Positions 43,591-53,457 of a stretch of 64,000 nt of DNA are shown piece after piece. The translations under genes and the position numbers were made by a program. Below the pieces are notes generated by a model, which was given only the letters and a program-made list of their open reading frames with translations, searched no databases and was not told the DNA's origin. Where the stretch lies: the NCBI GenBank assembly GCA_002477945.1, contig DLLF01000002.1, positions 124,001-188,000 of the forward strand, written 5' to 3'. Source of the DNA: Bacteroidales bacterium UBA7569. GTDB taxonomy: Bacteria; Bacteroidota; Bacteroidia; Bacteroidales; Paludibacteraceae. Within the stretch, counting starts at the first letter, position 1; every line of letters starts with the position of its first letter.

Positions 43591-43622
43591 CAAAGGTAAA
43601 CCATTGTTCGCACATAAACAAA
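43591..43622 (-). promoter_or_regulatory. Promoter for the small LytTR operon
   Basis: Minus strand TTTG (43622-43619) and TACCTTTG (43598-43591) are 20 bases apart. The -7 box ends nine bases before the ATG at 43582, implying a leaderless or nearly leaderless mRNA. Confidence 0.7.
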
Positions 43623-43663
43623 TACGGCCCATACGATTTTGCTTCGATGGTATGCCGTCCATG

Positions 43664-43700
43664 TGTGCTTGAGGGGTCGTTGAGGGGTCGTTGAGGTCGG
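43664..43700 (-). repeat. Interspersed repeat family A, copy 2
   Basis: On the minus strand it holds three units of the CGACCCCTCAA(C/G) type. A fragment similar to the end of family B (TACGATTTTGC) lies at 43632-43642. Confidence 0.7.
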
Positions 43701-43854
43701 CTAAGACAAAGAGACCAGTCTCCTATACGCAAAGAACATTTTTCCAGCACAGATATAATGCCACAGAGACAGAGAATCCGGCACACTTATTTCTTTCGGC
43801 AGAAGCAGGGACATATCTCTTGACCAGCGACGGAAAACCAAGGCGCAAGGCGAA

Positions 43855-46320
43855 CTATCTTTTGTCGGTTGTTTCTTTTATTCCCCACGACTTGCGTATC
43901 CGCTGATTCCGAATTGCCAGGTTGAACAAGCAAGGTTGCAGTACATAAGAAAGCATCATGGTCGTAACCATTCCTACTACCGAGGCAAAACCTATACTAT
44001 GTATGGCAGGATGAACGGCAAACAAAAGCGAAGCCATGCAAACGATCAATATCGTAGCAGACATGGTAATGGCTGTCTTATGGTACCGCAAACGCTTGGT
44101 ATCTTCGCCACGCGCTGCAGCCAACAGCCCATCCATGATGAAGATAGAGTAGTCCACACCTATACCGAAAATGAACGATGATACAATGATGTTGATGATG
44201 TTAAACGTCTGGTGCGCGAGTGCCATACTGCCCAACACAACATACCAACTCAGGAACATGGGCAAGAAGGCTATCAGTGCAAGCAAAACACGGCGGAAAC
44301 TGAGCAAGAGGACAATCAGAACAAAAACAGACGAAATGAGCAAAATCCTGTTGAAATCGTCATGGATAAGTTCCACCAAATTAGTTGAATAGTAATATGG
44401 GTCGAGTACCATACACCCCTCAACGGCATCCATCGCATCGTTGGTTGCGACCAAATTCTCCTGCGGCATTTTCAAAGGCATATAGACCAACCAATAGTTG
44501 CCCACTTGTTCAGCAAGAATGGAAGACATCTGTGCCGGTATAACATTTTCTTCCAAAATGAGAGAAGGGGCATAATCAGCACTCATCACCTCCGCAAAAG
44601 GCATATACATCTCTTCATCCACCCCTTCCTCACGGCAAGCCTGTCGCAGATTCTGCAACACCTGCGCCTGCTTTTCTTTCGTGAAATAGGAATTCCAATG
44701 CGCGACGCGCCGTTCTTGTGTTTGCAAGGAAGGAAGCAACACGGAAGTTTTCTGATAGGAGCCTATCAGTCCCGCCTTCCTGAGACTATCGCACTTCTGC
44801 TCCATCTGCACAAGTTGTTCAAGTGCCGTATCGAGATCGGTTGCTACAGAGGCATAATACTGTTGCGCCATTCCATCGTTGTTTTTCTCCGCCCACAATT
44901 GCTGCGAGCGGACGACCTCCGGCGCAGTATAGTTGATGTGCCTGAGATTCGGGTCGAATGTATATTTACCAGAGAAACAAATGGTCACCACTACAAAACA
45001 GAACAAGGCGACTTGCACATATCGGTTTTGGTCGATGGGATAAGCATTTATTCTTTCCATAAAACCGAAGGCACGTTCGTTGCGTATATTTCTTTCTGGA
45101 AAGAAATGCGGCATGAAGAGCAGACTTGCGATTGTGGTACCGATGACACTGACAGCCGCAAACCAGCCGAAGTCCTGCAACAAAGAGGATTGCGTGAACA
45201 ACAATCCGACAAAAGCCCCGACTGTTGTCAGACACCCCAACAGGACTGGCATGGATTGCTCTTTCACCACCCTTTCACGGCTTCCTGTATATTTGAAATG
45301 TATCATCACATGGAGACTGTAACTGAGTGCTACACCCAAAACGATGGCACCAATGCTAACAGACATCAACGATATGACCCCCTTTCCCCAATAGATACAT
45401 GCCAATGCCATAAACGTTCCGTAAACGATAGGAAGCAGAAGGAGCAACATGGATTTAGGATCTTTCAGGCAGATAGCAAGCAAGATGAGGATCACAATCA
45501 AAGAGGCTCCTATGGTTGTGAACAGATCCTTGAGGATACGTATCGAATTGTTAGCAGACTGAATCACCGTACCATGACAGAGTACTTCCACTCCATCGAA
45601 CTCCTCCGCAACATGTGCAGCGGCTTTCTTGATACGACGGAGGAGGTGCTTTGACGTACCGGAATCGGAAGAACTGATATTGGGCGAAAGGAAACCTATG
45701 CAGACCGTTGTATCGGAGCAAAAGAGATGGTTGTCCAGCAACCGGAAACCTTTTGCTGACGGTGTACCCGCTTTTTCTTCCTTCACGAAGAGATTGTGCA
45801 TACCTACCGGATCCATTGCCAGAAAATCGTACAACATTGCCCCTGTTTCCGTATCGAGAAGACGATTGTATTTGGCTATTTGGCTGCATATATTCTGCTT
45901 GCTGCACAAACTATCCATCTCTGCATCCGTGAAATCCAAATAGTTTGGGAATACCTGCGTCAGGTAGTAGGCAACGTCCATCCATTCCGTAGGGTCCAAC
46001 GTATAGAGCGTACCATGCAACAGGTCTTCCTCCGCAGCAGACTCTTCCAACTCACTCATAAACAGATCCATCGCCGCTGCCAAATCGTCGGGAGACTGCT
46101 GTCCGTTGCCCGTCACCTGCACAAAAACCAAGTCCTTGACGCGCAAGTCCTGAAAGGCAATATCCACATTCCGGTTCTCTGACTGCGGGAGAAGTTTGGC
46201 AATGTTTTCTTCAAAGGATATACGAGTGCCATAATACAGAAAGAGCAAAGAGGTTCCCAATAGCAAAATGTACAACAATACCTTATGTTTCTCCAAGAAA
46301 TGATATATTTTCGTCATCAT
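43855..46320 (-). CDS. MMPL/RND-superfamily exporter, second copy
   Basis: An 821-residue inner membrane protein with the same layout as the pigment exporter: N-terminal helix (LLYILLLGTSLLFLYYG), a periplasmic loop of about 220 residues, two blocks of five to six helices and a second loop, ending TTMMLSYVLQPCLFN. It belongs to the predicted RND exporters for lipids or hopanoid-like molecules. Start 46320 (ATGATG) fits a promoter at 46351-46382. It stands alone, divergent from the NtrC-type gene. Its cargo is unknown. Confidence 0.83.
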   Translation of the reverse strand: MMTKIYHFLEKHKVLLYILLLGTSLLFLYYGTRISFEENIAKLLPQSENRNVDIAFQDLRVKDLVFVQVTGNGQQSPDDLAAAMDLFMSELEESAAEEDLLHGTLYTLDPTEWMDVAYYLTQVFPNYLDFTDAEMDSLCSKQNICSQIAKYNRLLDTETGAMLYDFLAMDPVGMHNLFVKEEKAGTPSAKGFRLLDNHLFCSDTTVCIGFLSPNISSSDSGTSKHLLRRIKKAAAHVAEEFDGVEVLCHGTVIQSANNSIRILKDLFTTIGASLIVILILLAICLKDPKSMLLLLLPIVYGTFMALACIYWGKGVISLMSVSIGAIVLGVALSYSLHVMIHFKYTGSRERVVKEQSMPVLLGCLTTVGAFVGLLFTQSSLLQDFGWFAAVSVIGTTIASLLFMPHFFPERNIRNERAFGFMERINAYPIDQNRYVQVALFCFVVVTICFSGKYTFDPNLRHINYTAPEVVRSQQLWAEKNNDGMAQQYYASVATDLDTALEQLVQMEQKCDSLRKAGLIGSYQKTSVLLPSLQTQERRVAHWNSYFTKEKQAQVLQNLRQACREEGVDEEMYMPFAEVMSADYAPSLILEENVIPAQMSSILAEQVGNYWLVYMPLKMPQENLVATNDAMDAVEGCMVLDPYYYSTNLVELIHDDFNRILLISSVFVLIVLLLSFRRVLLALIAFLPMFLSWYVVLGSMALAHQTFNIINIIVSSFIFGIGVDYSIFIMDGLLAAARGEDTKRLRYHKTAITMSATILIVCMASLLFAVHPAIHSIGFASVVGMVTTMMLSYVLQPCLFNLAIRNQRIRKSWGIKETTDKR

Positions 46321-46350
46321 AAGCGGGTCAGTATATGATTTTTCACGGCA

Positions 46351-46382
46351 CAAAGATACTATCTTTCTGCTTGCCCCGCAAA
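46351..46382 (-). promoter_or_regulatory. Promoter for the second MMPL exporter
   Basis: Minus strand TTTG (46382-46379) and TATCTTTG (46358-46351), 20 bases apart. Confidence 0.7.
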
Positions 46383-46573
46383 AGGGCGAGTGTGTTATTC
46401 GGGCAGAAAAGTGGTCAGAATATCCTATTCCACCCATGAGATGATTTATACTAATCACTACATCGTCCCCATTTTGTTTTTCTTCTGAAGCAAGAAAAAA
46501 TGAAAGTACACGCACGATAATAGCATTTTTGATTGCTTTTTGGAAGTCATTTACATATAAACGCCATTATCTC

Positions 46574-46604
46574 TTGCAAATGTTTACGAGAAATAGTAAT
46601 TTTG
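46574..46604 (+). promoter_or_regulatory. Promoter for the NtrC-type regulator
   Basis: TTG at 46574-46576 and TAATTTTG at 46597-46604, 20 bases apart. The 190 bases between this and the divergent MMPL promoter hold no gene. Confidence 0.7.
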
Positions 46605-46719
46605 CGAACCAGACAATTGGACTTAGACATTTCTATAAACATTTCATGACCTCCTCTATTCTTCGGAATTCGGGTGGCACAATTCTTGCAACGAGATGAC
46701 GGAAAGAAATCGCACAGAT

Positions 46720-47871
46720 ATGGCACGAATACTTATTATTGACGACGAGCGCAGCATACGGAATACGTTGAAAGACATTCTTGAGTTCGAGGAGTATAAA
46801 GTTGATCTTGCAGAGAATGGGAAAACGGGTGTACAGATGGCTCTTTCGACTCAGTATGATTTGATTTTCTCCGACATCAAGATGCCCGAGATGGACGGGA
46901 TAGAAGTATTGGAGGCTCTGCATAAAGCAGAAGTGGAGGCACCCATCGTGATGATATCGGGACACGGAAACATTGAGACGGCAGTGGAGTGCATAAAGGG
47001 TGGTGCTTTTGACTTTATAGAGAAACCCATTGACTTGAACCGTTTGCTCATCACGACCAAAAATGCCATAGAGAAGAAATCCTTGGTGCAAGAGACCAAA
47101 GTTTTGAAGCGCAAAGTATCGAGCAAATATCAGATGGTGGGAAACAGTCCGAGCATAGAGCATGTGCGTGATATGATTTCCAAGGTTGCCCCCACAGAGG
47201 CACGGGTGCTTATTACGGGAGCCAACGGAACCGGCAAAGAGGTGGTGGCACGACTGATTCATGCACAGAGCAACAGGAGCCAAGAGCCTCTCATTGAGGT
47301 GAACTGCGCAGCCATACCCTCAGAACTGATAGAAAGCGAATTATTCGGACACGAGAAAGGTGCATTTACGTCGGCCATCAAACAGCGTATCGGCAAGTTT
47401 GAACAAGCCGACGGGGGAACTCTCTTCCTTGACGAGATAGGTGATATGAGTCTTGCCGCCCAAACAAAGGTACTCCGCGCCTTGCAAGAGAACGAGATTT
47501 GCAGAGTGGGTTCGGACAAGTCCATCAAAATAAATGTACGTATACTCGCCGCCACCAACAAGAATCTACAGGAAGAGATTGCCAAGGGGAATTTCCGAGA
47601 AGACCTCTTTCACCGGCTCAACGTGATACCTATACACGTTCCCACGTTGGACGAACGAAAAGAGGATATTCCTCTCTTAGTGGAGTACTTCACAGGGCAG
47701 ATATGTTCCGAACAAGGCTGGGCACGCAAGACATTCACTCCCGAAGCCATACAAGCCCTTGAGGCAAGAACATGGCACGGCAACATACGCGAGTTGCGAA
47801 ACGTGGTGGAACGGCTTATTATTCTGTCGGGAGATGCTATCAACGCTGCCGATGTGGACGCATTTGCATAG
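46720..47871 (+). CDS. NtrC-type response regulator lacking a DNA-binding domain
   Basis: A 383-residue protein: receiver domain (1-120) with phosphoacceptor Asp52 in FSDIKMPEMDG, then a sigma-54 AAA+ domain (135-370) with Walker A GANGTGKE (167-174) and LFLDEIGDM. The sigma-54 contact loop reads GAFTSA (214-219) instead of GAFTGA. The chain stops about 15 residues after the AAA+ domain, so the Fis-type helix-turn-helix is missing, and the next gene begins 13 bases later on the other strand. It may act without binding DNA. An ATG at 46696 is an alternative start. Confidence 0.85.
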   Translation: MARILIIDDERSIRNTLKDILEFEEYKVDLAENGKTGVQMALSTQYDLIFSDIKMPEMDGIEVLEALHKAEVEAPIVMISGHGNIETAVECIKGGAFDFIEKPIDLNRLLITTKNAIEKKSLVQETKVLKRKVSSKYQMVGNSPSIEHVRDMISKVAPTEARVLITGANGTGKEVVARLIHAQSNRSQEPLIEVNCAAIPSELIESELFGHEKGAFTSAIKQRIGKFEQADGGTLFLDEIGDMSLAAQTKVLRALQENEICRVGSDKSIKINVRILAATNKNLQEEIAKGNFREDLFHRLNVIPIHVPTLDERKEDIPLLVEYFTGQICSEQGWARKTFTPEAIQALEARTWHGNIRELRNVVERLIILSGDAINAADVDAFA

Positions 47872-47884
47872 AATGTGGAAGAAC

Positions 47885-48670
47885 TTACAGACTTGATTTT
47901 TTCGCCTCATTCCACAGGACATCCATCTCAGTGAGAGTCATATCATGGAGCGATTTGCCTTGTTCTTTCGTCTTCTGCTCCAAATAGTTGAAGCGTCGGA
48001 TGAACTTCAGATTGGTTCGTTCCAATGCATTGTCGGGTTTGATGTGGTATAGTCGTGCTGCATTTACGAGACTGAACAGGACATCGCCGAACTCTGCTTC
48101 CATATCTGTGGCTTCACCTGTTTCTGCCGCTCTCTCGAACTCGTCGATTTCTTCTTTTACCTTGTCCCACACCTGACTGCGTTCTTCCCAATCAAAGCCT
48201 GCGTTCCTTGCCTTGTCTTGAATTCGGTAGGCCTTCACGAGAGAAGGAAGACTATCCGGCACTCCGCCCAGTACGGACTTATTGCCATCTTTCTCCCGCA
48301 ACTTGATGTCCTCCCAATTTTGCTTCACATCCGCTTCTGTTTCCGCTTTCACATTGCCATAGATGTGCGGATGACGGAATATCAGTTTGTCGCAGAGTTG
48401 GTTGCAGACGTCGCCGATATCAAAGTCGCCCGTCTCGCTGCCTATCTGCGCATAGAAGACGACATGCAACAACACATCGCCTAATTCCTTGCAGATGTCG
48501 GGCATATCGCGTTTGATAATGGCGGACGCCAGTTCATAGGTTTCCTCTATTGTGTTCTGCCGCAGCGATTCGAAGGTCTGTTTCCTGTCCCACGGACACT
48601 TCTCACGCAGTTCTTGCATCACTGTAAGCAAGCGATCGAATGCTTTCAGTTGTTCGTCTCTATTGTTCAT
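47885..48670 (-). CDS. mazG: Nucleoside triphosphate pyrophosphohydrolase MazG
   Basis: A 261-residue tandem MazG protein. The first domain has LREKCPWDRKQTFESLRQN and the metal-binding EETYELASAI ... KELGDVLLHVVFYAQI, the second EEIDEFERA ... EFGDVLFSLVNAAR. It removes non-canonical or excess NTPs by releasing pyrophosphate. It is the last gene of a seven-gene minus-strand unit and overlaps lpxH by 11 bases. Confidence 0.93.
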   Translation of the reverse strand: MNNRDEQLKAFDRLLTVMQELREKCPWDRKQTFESLRQNTIEETYELASAIIKRDMPDICKELGDVLLHVVFYAQIGSETGDFDIGDVCNQLCDKLIFRHPHIYGNVKAETEADVKQNWEDIKLREKDGNKSVLGGVPDSLPSLVKAYRIQDKARNAGFDWEERSQVWDKVKEEIDEFERAAETGEATDMEAEFGDVLFSLVNAARLYHIKPDNALERTNLKFIRRFNYLEQKTKEQGKSLHDMTLTEMDVLWNEAKKSSL

Positions 48671-49439
48671 AGGTTTTCAATGTCAGTTCACCATTATCAG
48701 TCATTTGCGCATAAGTCCATTGTTTGAAAGTATCTCCCAGCACAACTACACGTGCAGAACTTGCCAATTTCAAGTCCAATTCAATATGGCGGTGTCCGAA
48801 AATATAGTAATCGAAATGTTGTTTTTGTTCTTCTTCTTTTGCGAAAAGAACCAATTCTTCCTGATTTTCGCCCTTGTAACCCACCGGATGAGCCAATTCT
48901 TTCATCCTGCTCTTCCGCGCCCATTCGTAGCCGAACTCGTTGCCGAGTGCGGGAGGAATCAGCCGGAACAGGAACTGACAGAACCGATTGTGGAATACCC
49001 TGCGCAAGCGCATGAACCGTCGTATTTTCCGCTGTATCTTCTTGGGATAGTGCTGCATCAGATCGGTCGGTCCGATGCCGTCACCATGCGCCAGATAGCA
49101 CTTTTTGCCCGCAATGACGGTTTCCAACGGTTTCTTATGGACAATGACACCCGTTTTCTTTTCCAACCTGCCGAAAAGCCACAGATCGTGGTTTCCCGTA
49201 AAGTAATGCACCTGTATGCCTTGCGCAGTCAGACTTTTGAGCGTATCCAGATAGCCCTGGTACAACTCTTCGGTATGCCAAAAATACTCAAAGCGAAAGT
49301 CGAAGATGTCGCCCAACAAATAAATTGCAGTCGCATCGCGACCTAAGTCAGACAACATTCTCCGGCACCGTTGCTCATGTCCACGGACGTCGGACAAGGC
49401 GCGGGAACCAATATGGGAATCGGACAGAAAGTAGATCAC
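48660..49439 (-). CDS. lpxH: UDP-2,3-diacylglucosamine diphosphatase
   Basis: A 259-residue metallophosphoesterase with the motifs SDSHIG, GDIFDF, GNHD, AHGDG and GHRH. This set and the length fit LpxH, which makes lipid X in lipid A synthesis at the inner membrane. It is 51 bases downstream of the DUF59 gene and overlaps mazG. A general calcineurin-like phosphatase is a less likely alternative. Confidence 0.85.
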   Translation of the reverse strand: MIYFLSDSHIGSRALSDVRGHEQRCRRMLSDLGRDATAIYLLGDIFDFRFEYFWHTEELYQGYLDTLKSLTAQGIQVHYFTGNHDLWLFGRLEKKTGVIVHKKPLETVIAGKKCYLAHGDGIGPTDLMQHYPKKIQRKIRRFMRLRRVFHNRFCQFLFRLIPPALGNEFGYEWARKSRMKELAHPVGYKGENQEELVLFAKEEEQKQHFDYYIFGHRHIELDLKLASSARVVVLGDTFKQWTYAQMTDNGELTLKTYEQ

Positions 49440-49490
49440 AGCGGCGGGATAATTGGTTTATAATGATTTAACGTCGATTGCATGGCGGAC

Positions 49491-49805
49491 TTACAGCATA
49501 TTCAATTCCAGTTTGGCTTCCTCTGACATCATGTCCTTGCTCCATGCAGGTTCGAATACCAAGTTGATGTTCACCTCTTTAACTTCATCAATGGAAAGCA
49601 TCTTCTGGCGTATGTCTTCCATCAGGAAGTCTGCGGCGGGACAAGAGGGAGCCGTCAGTGTCATGTCGATATTCAGCACTCCGTTTTCCTGCAAGTCCAC
49701 CTTGTAAATCAATCCGAGGTCATACACATTAACGGGAATTTCGGGATCGAATACCGTCCGCAGCAAAGTGACTATTTTTTCTTCCGTTTCCAAAAACTCA
49801 TTCAT
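49491..49805 (-). CDS. DUF59/MIP18-family iron-sulfur assembly factor
   Basis: A 104-residue protein with the family core VFDPEIPVNVYDLGLIY and the reactive-cysteine segment LTAPSCPAADFL. Relatives (SufT/PaaD-like) help insert iron-sulfur clusters into target proteins. Start 49805 gives the normal short form; the frame is open upstream within the end of recF but not conserved. It sits 40 bases after recF. Confidence 0.85.
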   Translation of the reverse strand: MNEFLETEEKIVTLLRTVFDPEIPVNVYDLGLIYKVDLQENGVLNIDMTLTAPSCPAADFLMEDIRQKMLSIDEVKEVNINLVFEPAWSKDMMSEEAKLELNML

Positions 49806-49845
49806 TTCATCAGTATGGTTTTTTACACATTTCTTATCTGTTTCA

Positions 49846-51006
49846 CTACAGTTTTTGCGGAGCAACTTCTCCATTTTCCACGAAGAAGACCGCACAGTCT
49901 TCACGCAGCGGGCGCAGCAGGTCAAGCAGATGTTCCCGGTTCGTGTCCGTAAAGAAGACCTGTCCAAAACGTTCCGACCCGACCAAACGGACAATACGCT
50001 CCACCCTTTTTCCGTCCAACTTGTCGAAAATATCGTCCAATAACAAGATTGGTTTCATCTGTTGTTTTTCTTCCCACAGACCTGCATGGTGTGCAAGGTA
50101 TTCCGCCTGTGCAAGCCGCATCGCCATTATATAGGTTTTCTTTTGTCCCTCGCTCCCTACATTATGGATCGCCCAATTGCCCAAATACATCTCAAGATCG
50201 TCTTTATGAATCCCTTGCGAAGACCATCCGAGCATGACATCTCTCTCGCGAGTCTGCCTATACGCCTGTTCCAAATCGCGGTCTTGCAACTGCGAGCGGT
50301 AGGAGAGAGAGACCGGTTCCTTGTCCTCCGTGATATAGGAATGCAGTTCACGGAACACCGGAATGAACTCCTCTATAAAAGTTGTCCGAGTCTTAAAAAT
50401 GTAGTCAGCATGCCGAGACAGTTGCAATTCCAGCACATCCAGCACATCGGATTGCCCTGCAAGCGCGTCACACCAACGTTCCCCCTGTTCTGCAATCTGC
50501 TTGAGGAGGGTATTACGCTGCTTCAAGAGTGCATTATAATCCATCACGTGTTGCAGATAGACCTTATCACACTGAGATATAACACTATCCATGAATCGCC
50601 GGCGTTCGTCGCTGCCTTCGTCAATCAAGTTCTTATCGTGAGGAGAGACCAGCACAAGCGGCAGCAGACCGATGTGTTCCATCAGGCGTTTGTACTCTTT
50701 TTTGCCCCGACGGAACTGCTTCTTCACGCCCCGCTTGATACCACAACTTATCTGCTCCATCCCATCGGGTGTAGGCATCTCCCGATAGATTCCCTGCAAC
50801 ATGGCAAAAGAGGCCTCGTGGCGAATGTTGCAGGAATCCACGCTATTGAATGCAGATTTGCAGAACGAGAGGTAGTAGATCGCATCCAATACGTTGGTCT
50901 TCCCCATTCCGTTCATTCCGACAAGGCAATTCAGTTTCCGTGTGAAGGTCAACTCCGCCTGCCGGATATTCTTGAAGTCCAATATGTTCAGTTGACCAAG
51001 ATACAC
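49846..51006 (-). CDS. recF: DNA replication and repair protein RecF
   Basis: A 386-residue SMC-like ATPase: N-terminal NILDFKNIRQAELTF, Walker A GMNGMGKTN, signature-like VGSEGQKKTYIMAMRLAQ and Walker B PILLLDDIFDKLD. RecF loads RecA at single-strand gaps with RecO and RecR. Its start overlaps the end of the GHL10 gene by 19 bases. It is far from dnaN, with which it is adjacent in many other bacteria. Confidence 0.95.
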   Translation of the reverse strand: MYLGQLNILDFKNIRQAELTFTRKLNCLVGMNGMGKTNVLDAIYYLSFCKSAFNSVDSCNIRHEASFAMLQGIYREMPTPDGMEQISCGIKRGVKKQFRRGKKEYKRLMEHIGLLPLVLVSPHDKNLIDEGSDERRRFMDSVISQCDKVYLQHVMDYNALLKQRNTLLKQIAEQGERWCDALAGQSDVLDVLELQLSRHADYIFKTRTTFIEEFIPVFRELHSYITEDKEPVSLSYRSQLQDRDLEQAYRQTRERDVMLGWSSQGIHKDDLEMYLGNWAIHNVGSEGQKKTYIMAMRLAQAEYLAHHAGLWEEKQQMKPILLLDDIFDKLDGKRVERIVRLVGSERFGQVFFTDTNREHLLDLLRPLREDCAVFFVENGEVAPQKL

Positions 51007-52478
51007 GGGAGACTTTCCTGTTTATACCGGTTGATGGCAGTGACACAATAGATTGCTTCCACGCTCGGGTCGATCTGCACCTGGCAACCAGAGGTGACTG
51101 CCTTGATATAGGCGGGGTTATTGAAATCCACACTGCTCTGCGAAGGGAAAGCATAGACCACATAGCACGCAACCGATTTGCCGCCATGGGCATTTACCCC
51201 GTCCCACACGAGCATAGAATCCGTCCGGCGGAGGTTTGTCGGTGAAAGGGCTATATCTCCGCGCAAGTTGCGGTTGACAGGCGGCAAAGCATAGCAGCGG
51301 TAGAAATTGTTCTGCAGGCTATCGCATATTCCCTGCCGGTTCTGCAAGAGTCCCTGCATGGAGAAGAACACGGAGCCGTCGATTCCGGGCAAGGTGCGGT
51401 TCAAGTCCAACTGGCGGCATATCTCGTTCGGTTTGCGCCATGCCTCCGCCGCCTTTCTGTTGCCCAACTGACTGACATAGTGTCCTACATACAAGTTCTT
51501 CCCGTAACTATTCTCCACCCACCAGTGCGCAAGCACTTCATAGTCGGCGACTTTCTTCCCTATTTCCCAATACAATTGCGGTGTAACATAGTCAATCCAA
51601 CCACGCTCCAGCCACAAAAGGATGTCGGCATAGAGGTCGTCGTAGTTCTGTACGCCCGCTTGCGTTTTGCTGCCCCGAATAGAATCGGATGCTTCGTTGC
51701 GCCAAACACCGAACGGCGATATACCAAATTCCACCCATGGTTTGATGGACTTGATGGTATGCTGCAACTGTTCTATCACCAGATTTACATTGTCGCGCCG
51801 CCAATCGTCCTTGTCGGTGAAGCCACGAGGATATTTGCGAAAACTTCCGTCATCAGGAAACTCTTCCCCTTTGACCCTGTATGGATAGAAATAGTCATCA
51901 AAGTGTACGGCATCGACATCGTAGCGGGTAACGATGTCCGCCACAATGGTATTCAGCCAATCCCTCGTTTGCGGCAGAGCCGGATCGAAATACCATTTCT
52001 TTCCATACTCCACGAACCATTCGGGGTGTTGGCGGCAGATATGCGTATCCGCCAATTCCGCCATACCGAAACCATTGGTAACACGATAGGGATTGAGCCA
52101 CACATGCACATCGATGCAACGTTTGTGTGCTTCCTCCACAAGGAAAGCGAGGGGATCGTAGTGCAGATCATTGTCCTGTCTCTGTTTTCCCGTCAGCCAA
52201 TTGGACCATGGTTCCAAGTCGGATTCATAGAGTGCATCGGCAGTGGGTCTGACTTGGAAGACCACAGCATTGAAGCGGAGTGCTTCCAACTTATCCAGCA
52301 TCGCAAGAAGTTCTCCCTGCTGCAATGCGGTATGCCCAACGGCATCTTTGGAGGGCCAGTCGATGTTTGCCACCGTAGCGATCCACGCAGAACGCATTTC
52401 CCGCTTTGGAGATTGGGCAAAAACGTCCGATAGAAAGGTTGCAAGACACAGAAGCAATATAAAAATTCTGACTTTCAT
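50988..52478 (-). CDS. GHL10-family glycoside hydrolase-like exported protein
   Basis: A 496-residue protein with a signal peptide (IFILLLCLATFLSDVFA) and the GHL10 (DUF187) TIM-barrel: REMRSAWIATVANIDWPS, FQVRPTADALYESDLEPWS, DVHVWLNPYRV, DAVHFDDYFYPYR and FGISPFGVWR. A beta-rich fibronectin-like part ends the protein (LVWDGVNAHGGKSVACYVVYA). Members are thought to act on cell-wall or other glycans. It overlaps recF downstream. Confidence 0.85.
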   Translation of the reverse strand: MKVRIFILLLCLATFLSDVFAQSPKREMRSAWIATVANIDWPSKDAVGHTALQQGELLAMLDKLEALRFNAVVFQVRPTADALYESDLEPWSNWLTGKQRQDNDLHYDPLAFLVEEAHKRCIDVHVWLNPYRVTNGFGMAELADTHICRQHPEWFVEYGKKWYFDPALPQTRDWLNTIVADIVTRYDVDAVHFDDYFYPYRVKGEEFPDDGSFRKYPRGFTDKDDWRRDNVNLVIEQLQHTIKSIKPWVEFGISPFGVWRNEASDSIRGSKTQAGVQNYDDLYADILLWLERGWIDYVTPQLYWEIGKKVADYEVLAHWWVENSYGKNLYVGHYVSQLGNRKAAEAWRKPNEICRQLDLNRTLPGIDGSVFFSMQGLLQNRQGICDSLQNNFYRCYALPPVNRNLRGDIALSPTNLRRTDSMLVWDGVNAHGGKSVACYVVYAFPSQSSVDFNNPAYIKAVTSGCQVQIDPSVEAIYCVTAINRYKQESLPCILVN

Positions 52479-52520
52479 AAGCAGTGGAGTGTTGTACGTC
52501 CGACAGAGCCGAACAAGTTA

Positions 52521-53453
52521 TCATGTATATTGTTTATGGTTATTCTTTTCATACTGACAGACAAACAGACCGGCAATAACCAATCCCATACCCAAGATAT
52601 TCACCCAAGGAAGATGTTCACCGAAGAAGAGGAACATAAAAAGAGCCGTGAAGACAGGTCTGATATTGTTGAAAGCATTGGCACACGTTACACCAATACG
52701 ACGAACCGTATAACAGAACAGGATGAATGCTATCACTGAAGAACAGACTGCCAAATAGGAAATCGCTCCGAGAGCAGGCAACGTAAAATCAGAGAAAGCA
52801 ACACGGGGCAGATCTATCAAGCAGAACATGGGTACAAAAAACAGCAACGAGGACAATTGTACATAAAATACAATGCTCAGGCTATTGTACTTTACCGGCA
52901 TTTTGCGGAGCAGAACCGTATAGATCACTGCAGAAAAGACAGCCAAAAACGCCAAAAGAATTCCCCACGGAGAACCTATGGAAAAATCGGAACTTCCCAC
53001 AAGCACCATCAAGAGTACGCCTACCGCCGACAATGCAATACCAAGGATATTGCAGAGCGTCACTCTTTCGTGAATCAGGAGATAAGCAAAAAGAGGTGCG
53101 AACAGCGGGCTTGTGGAAAGCAAGACTTCCGCAATGGTGGGCGACGAGAGCAACTTGATGCCATAGGTTTCGAAGATATAGTAGCAAACAGGTTGCGCCA
53201 GACCCGCCAACAGAAAGAGCGGTAAATCTTTACGATCGGGTCGCTGCAACTGCTTTGTAAGTTTTCCGACCAACCACATAATCGTCACCGCCAACAGAAA
53301 ACGGCACGTAACAAGCGAGAGCGGCTGAAGCGTCCGGAGTGCCGTCTTGGTAGCAATTCCCGATGCCCCCCAAAAGAGCATTGCCACAAGAACCGCGAGG
53401 TAGGGCAATCCGTTCTTCAGTTTATTTGTTTGCTTTGCAAGCGTGGCTGCCAT
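52521..53453 (-). CDS. EamA-family (DMT) transporter
   Basis: A 310-residue protein with ten predicted helices in two EamA repeats; typical segments are LFWGASGIATKTAL, VCYYIFETYGIKLLSSPTIAEVL, GVLLMVLVG and PVFTALFMFLFFGEHL. It exports small metabolites, but the substrate cannot be told. It lies 4 bases after the LolA-like gene in the minus-strand unit. Confidence 0.88.
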   Translation of the reverse strand: MAATLAKQTNKLKNGLPYLAVLVAMLFWGASGIATKTALRTLQPLSLVTCRFLLAVTIMWLVGKLTKQLQRPDRKDLPLFLLAGLAQPVCYYIFETYGIKLLSSPTIAEVLLSTSPLFAPLFAYLLIHERVTLCNILGIALSAVGVLLMVLVGSSDFSIGSPWGILLAFLAVFSAVIYTVLLRKMPVKYNSLSIVFYVQLSSLLFFVPMFCLIDLPRVAFSDFTLPALGAISYLAVCSSVIAFILFCYTVRRIGVTCANAFNNIRPVFTALFMFLFFGEHLPWVNILGMGLVIAGLFVCQYEKNNHKQYT

Positions 53454-53457
53454 TCTC

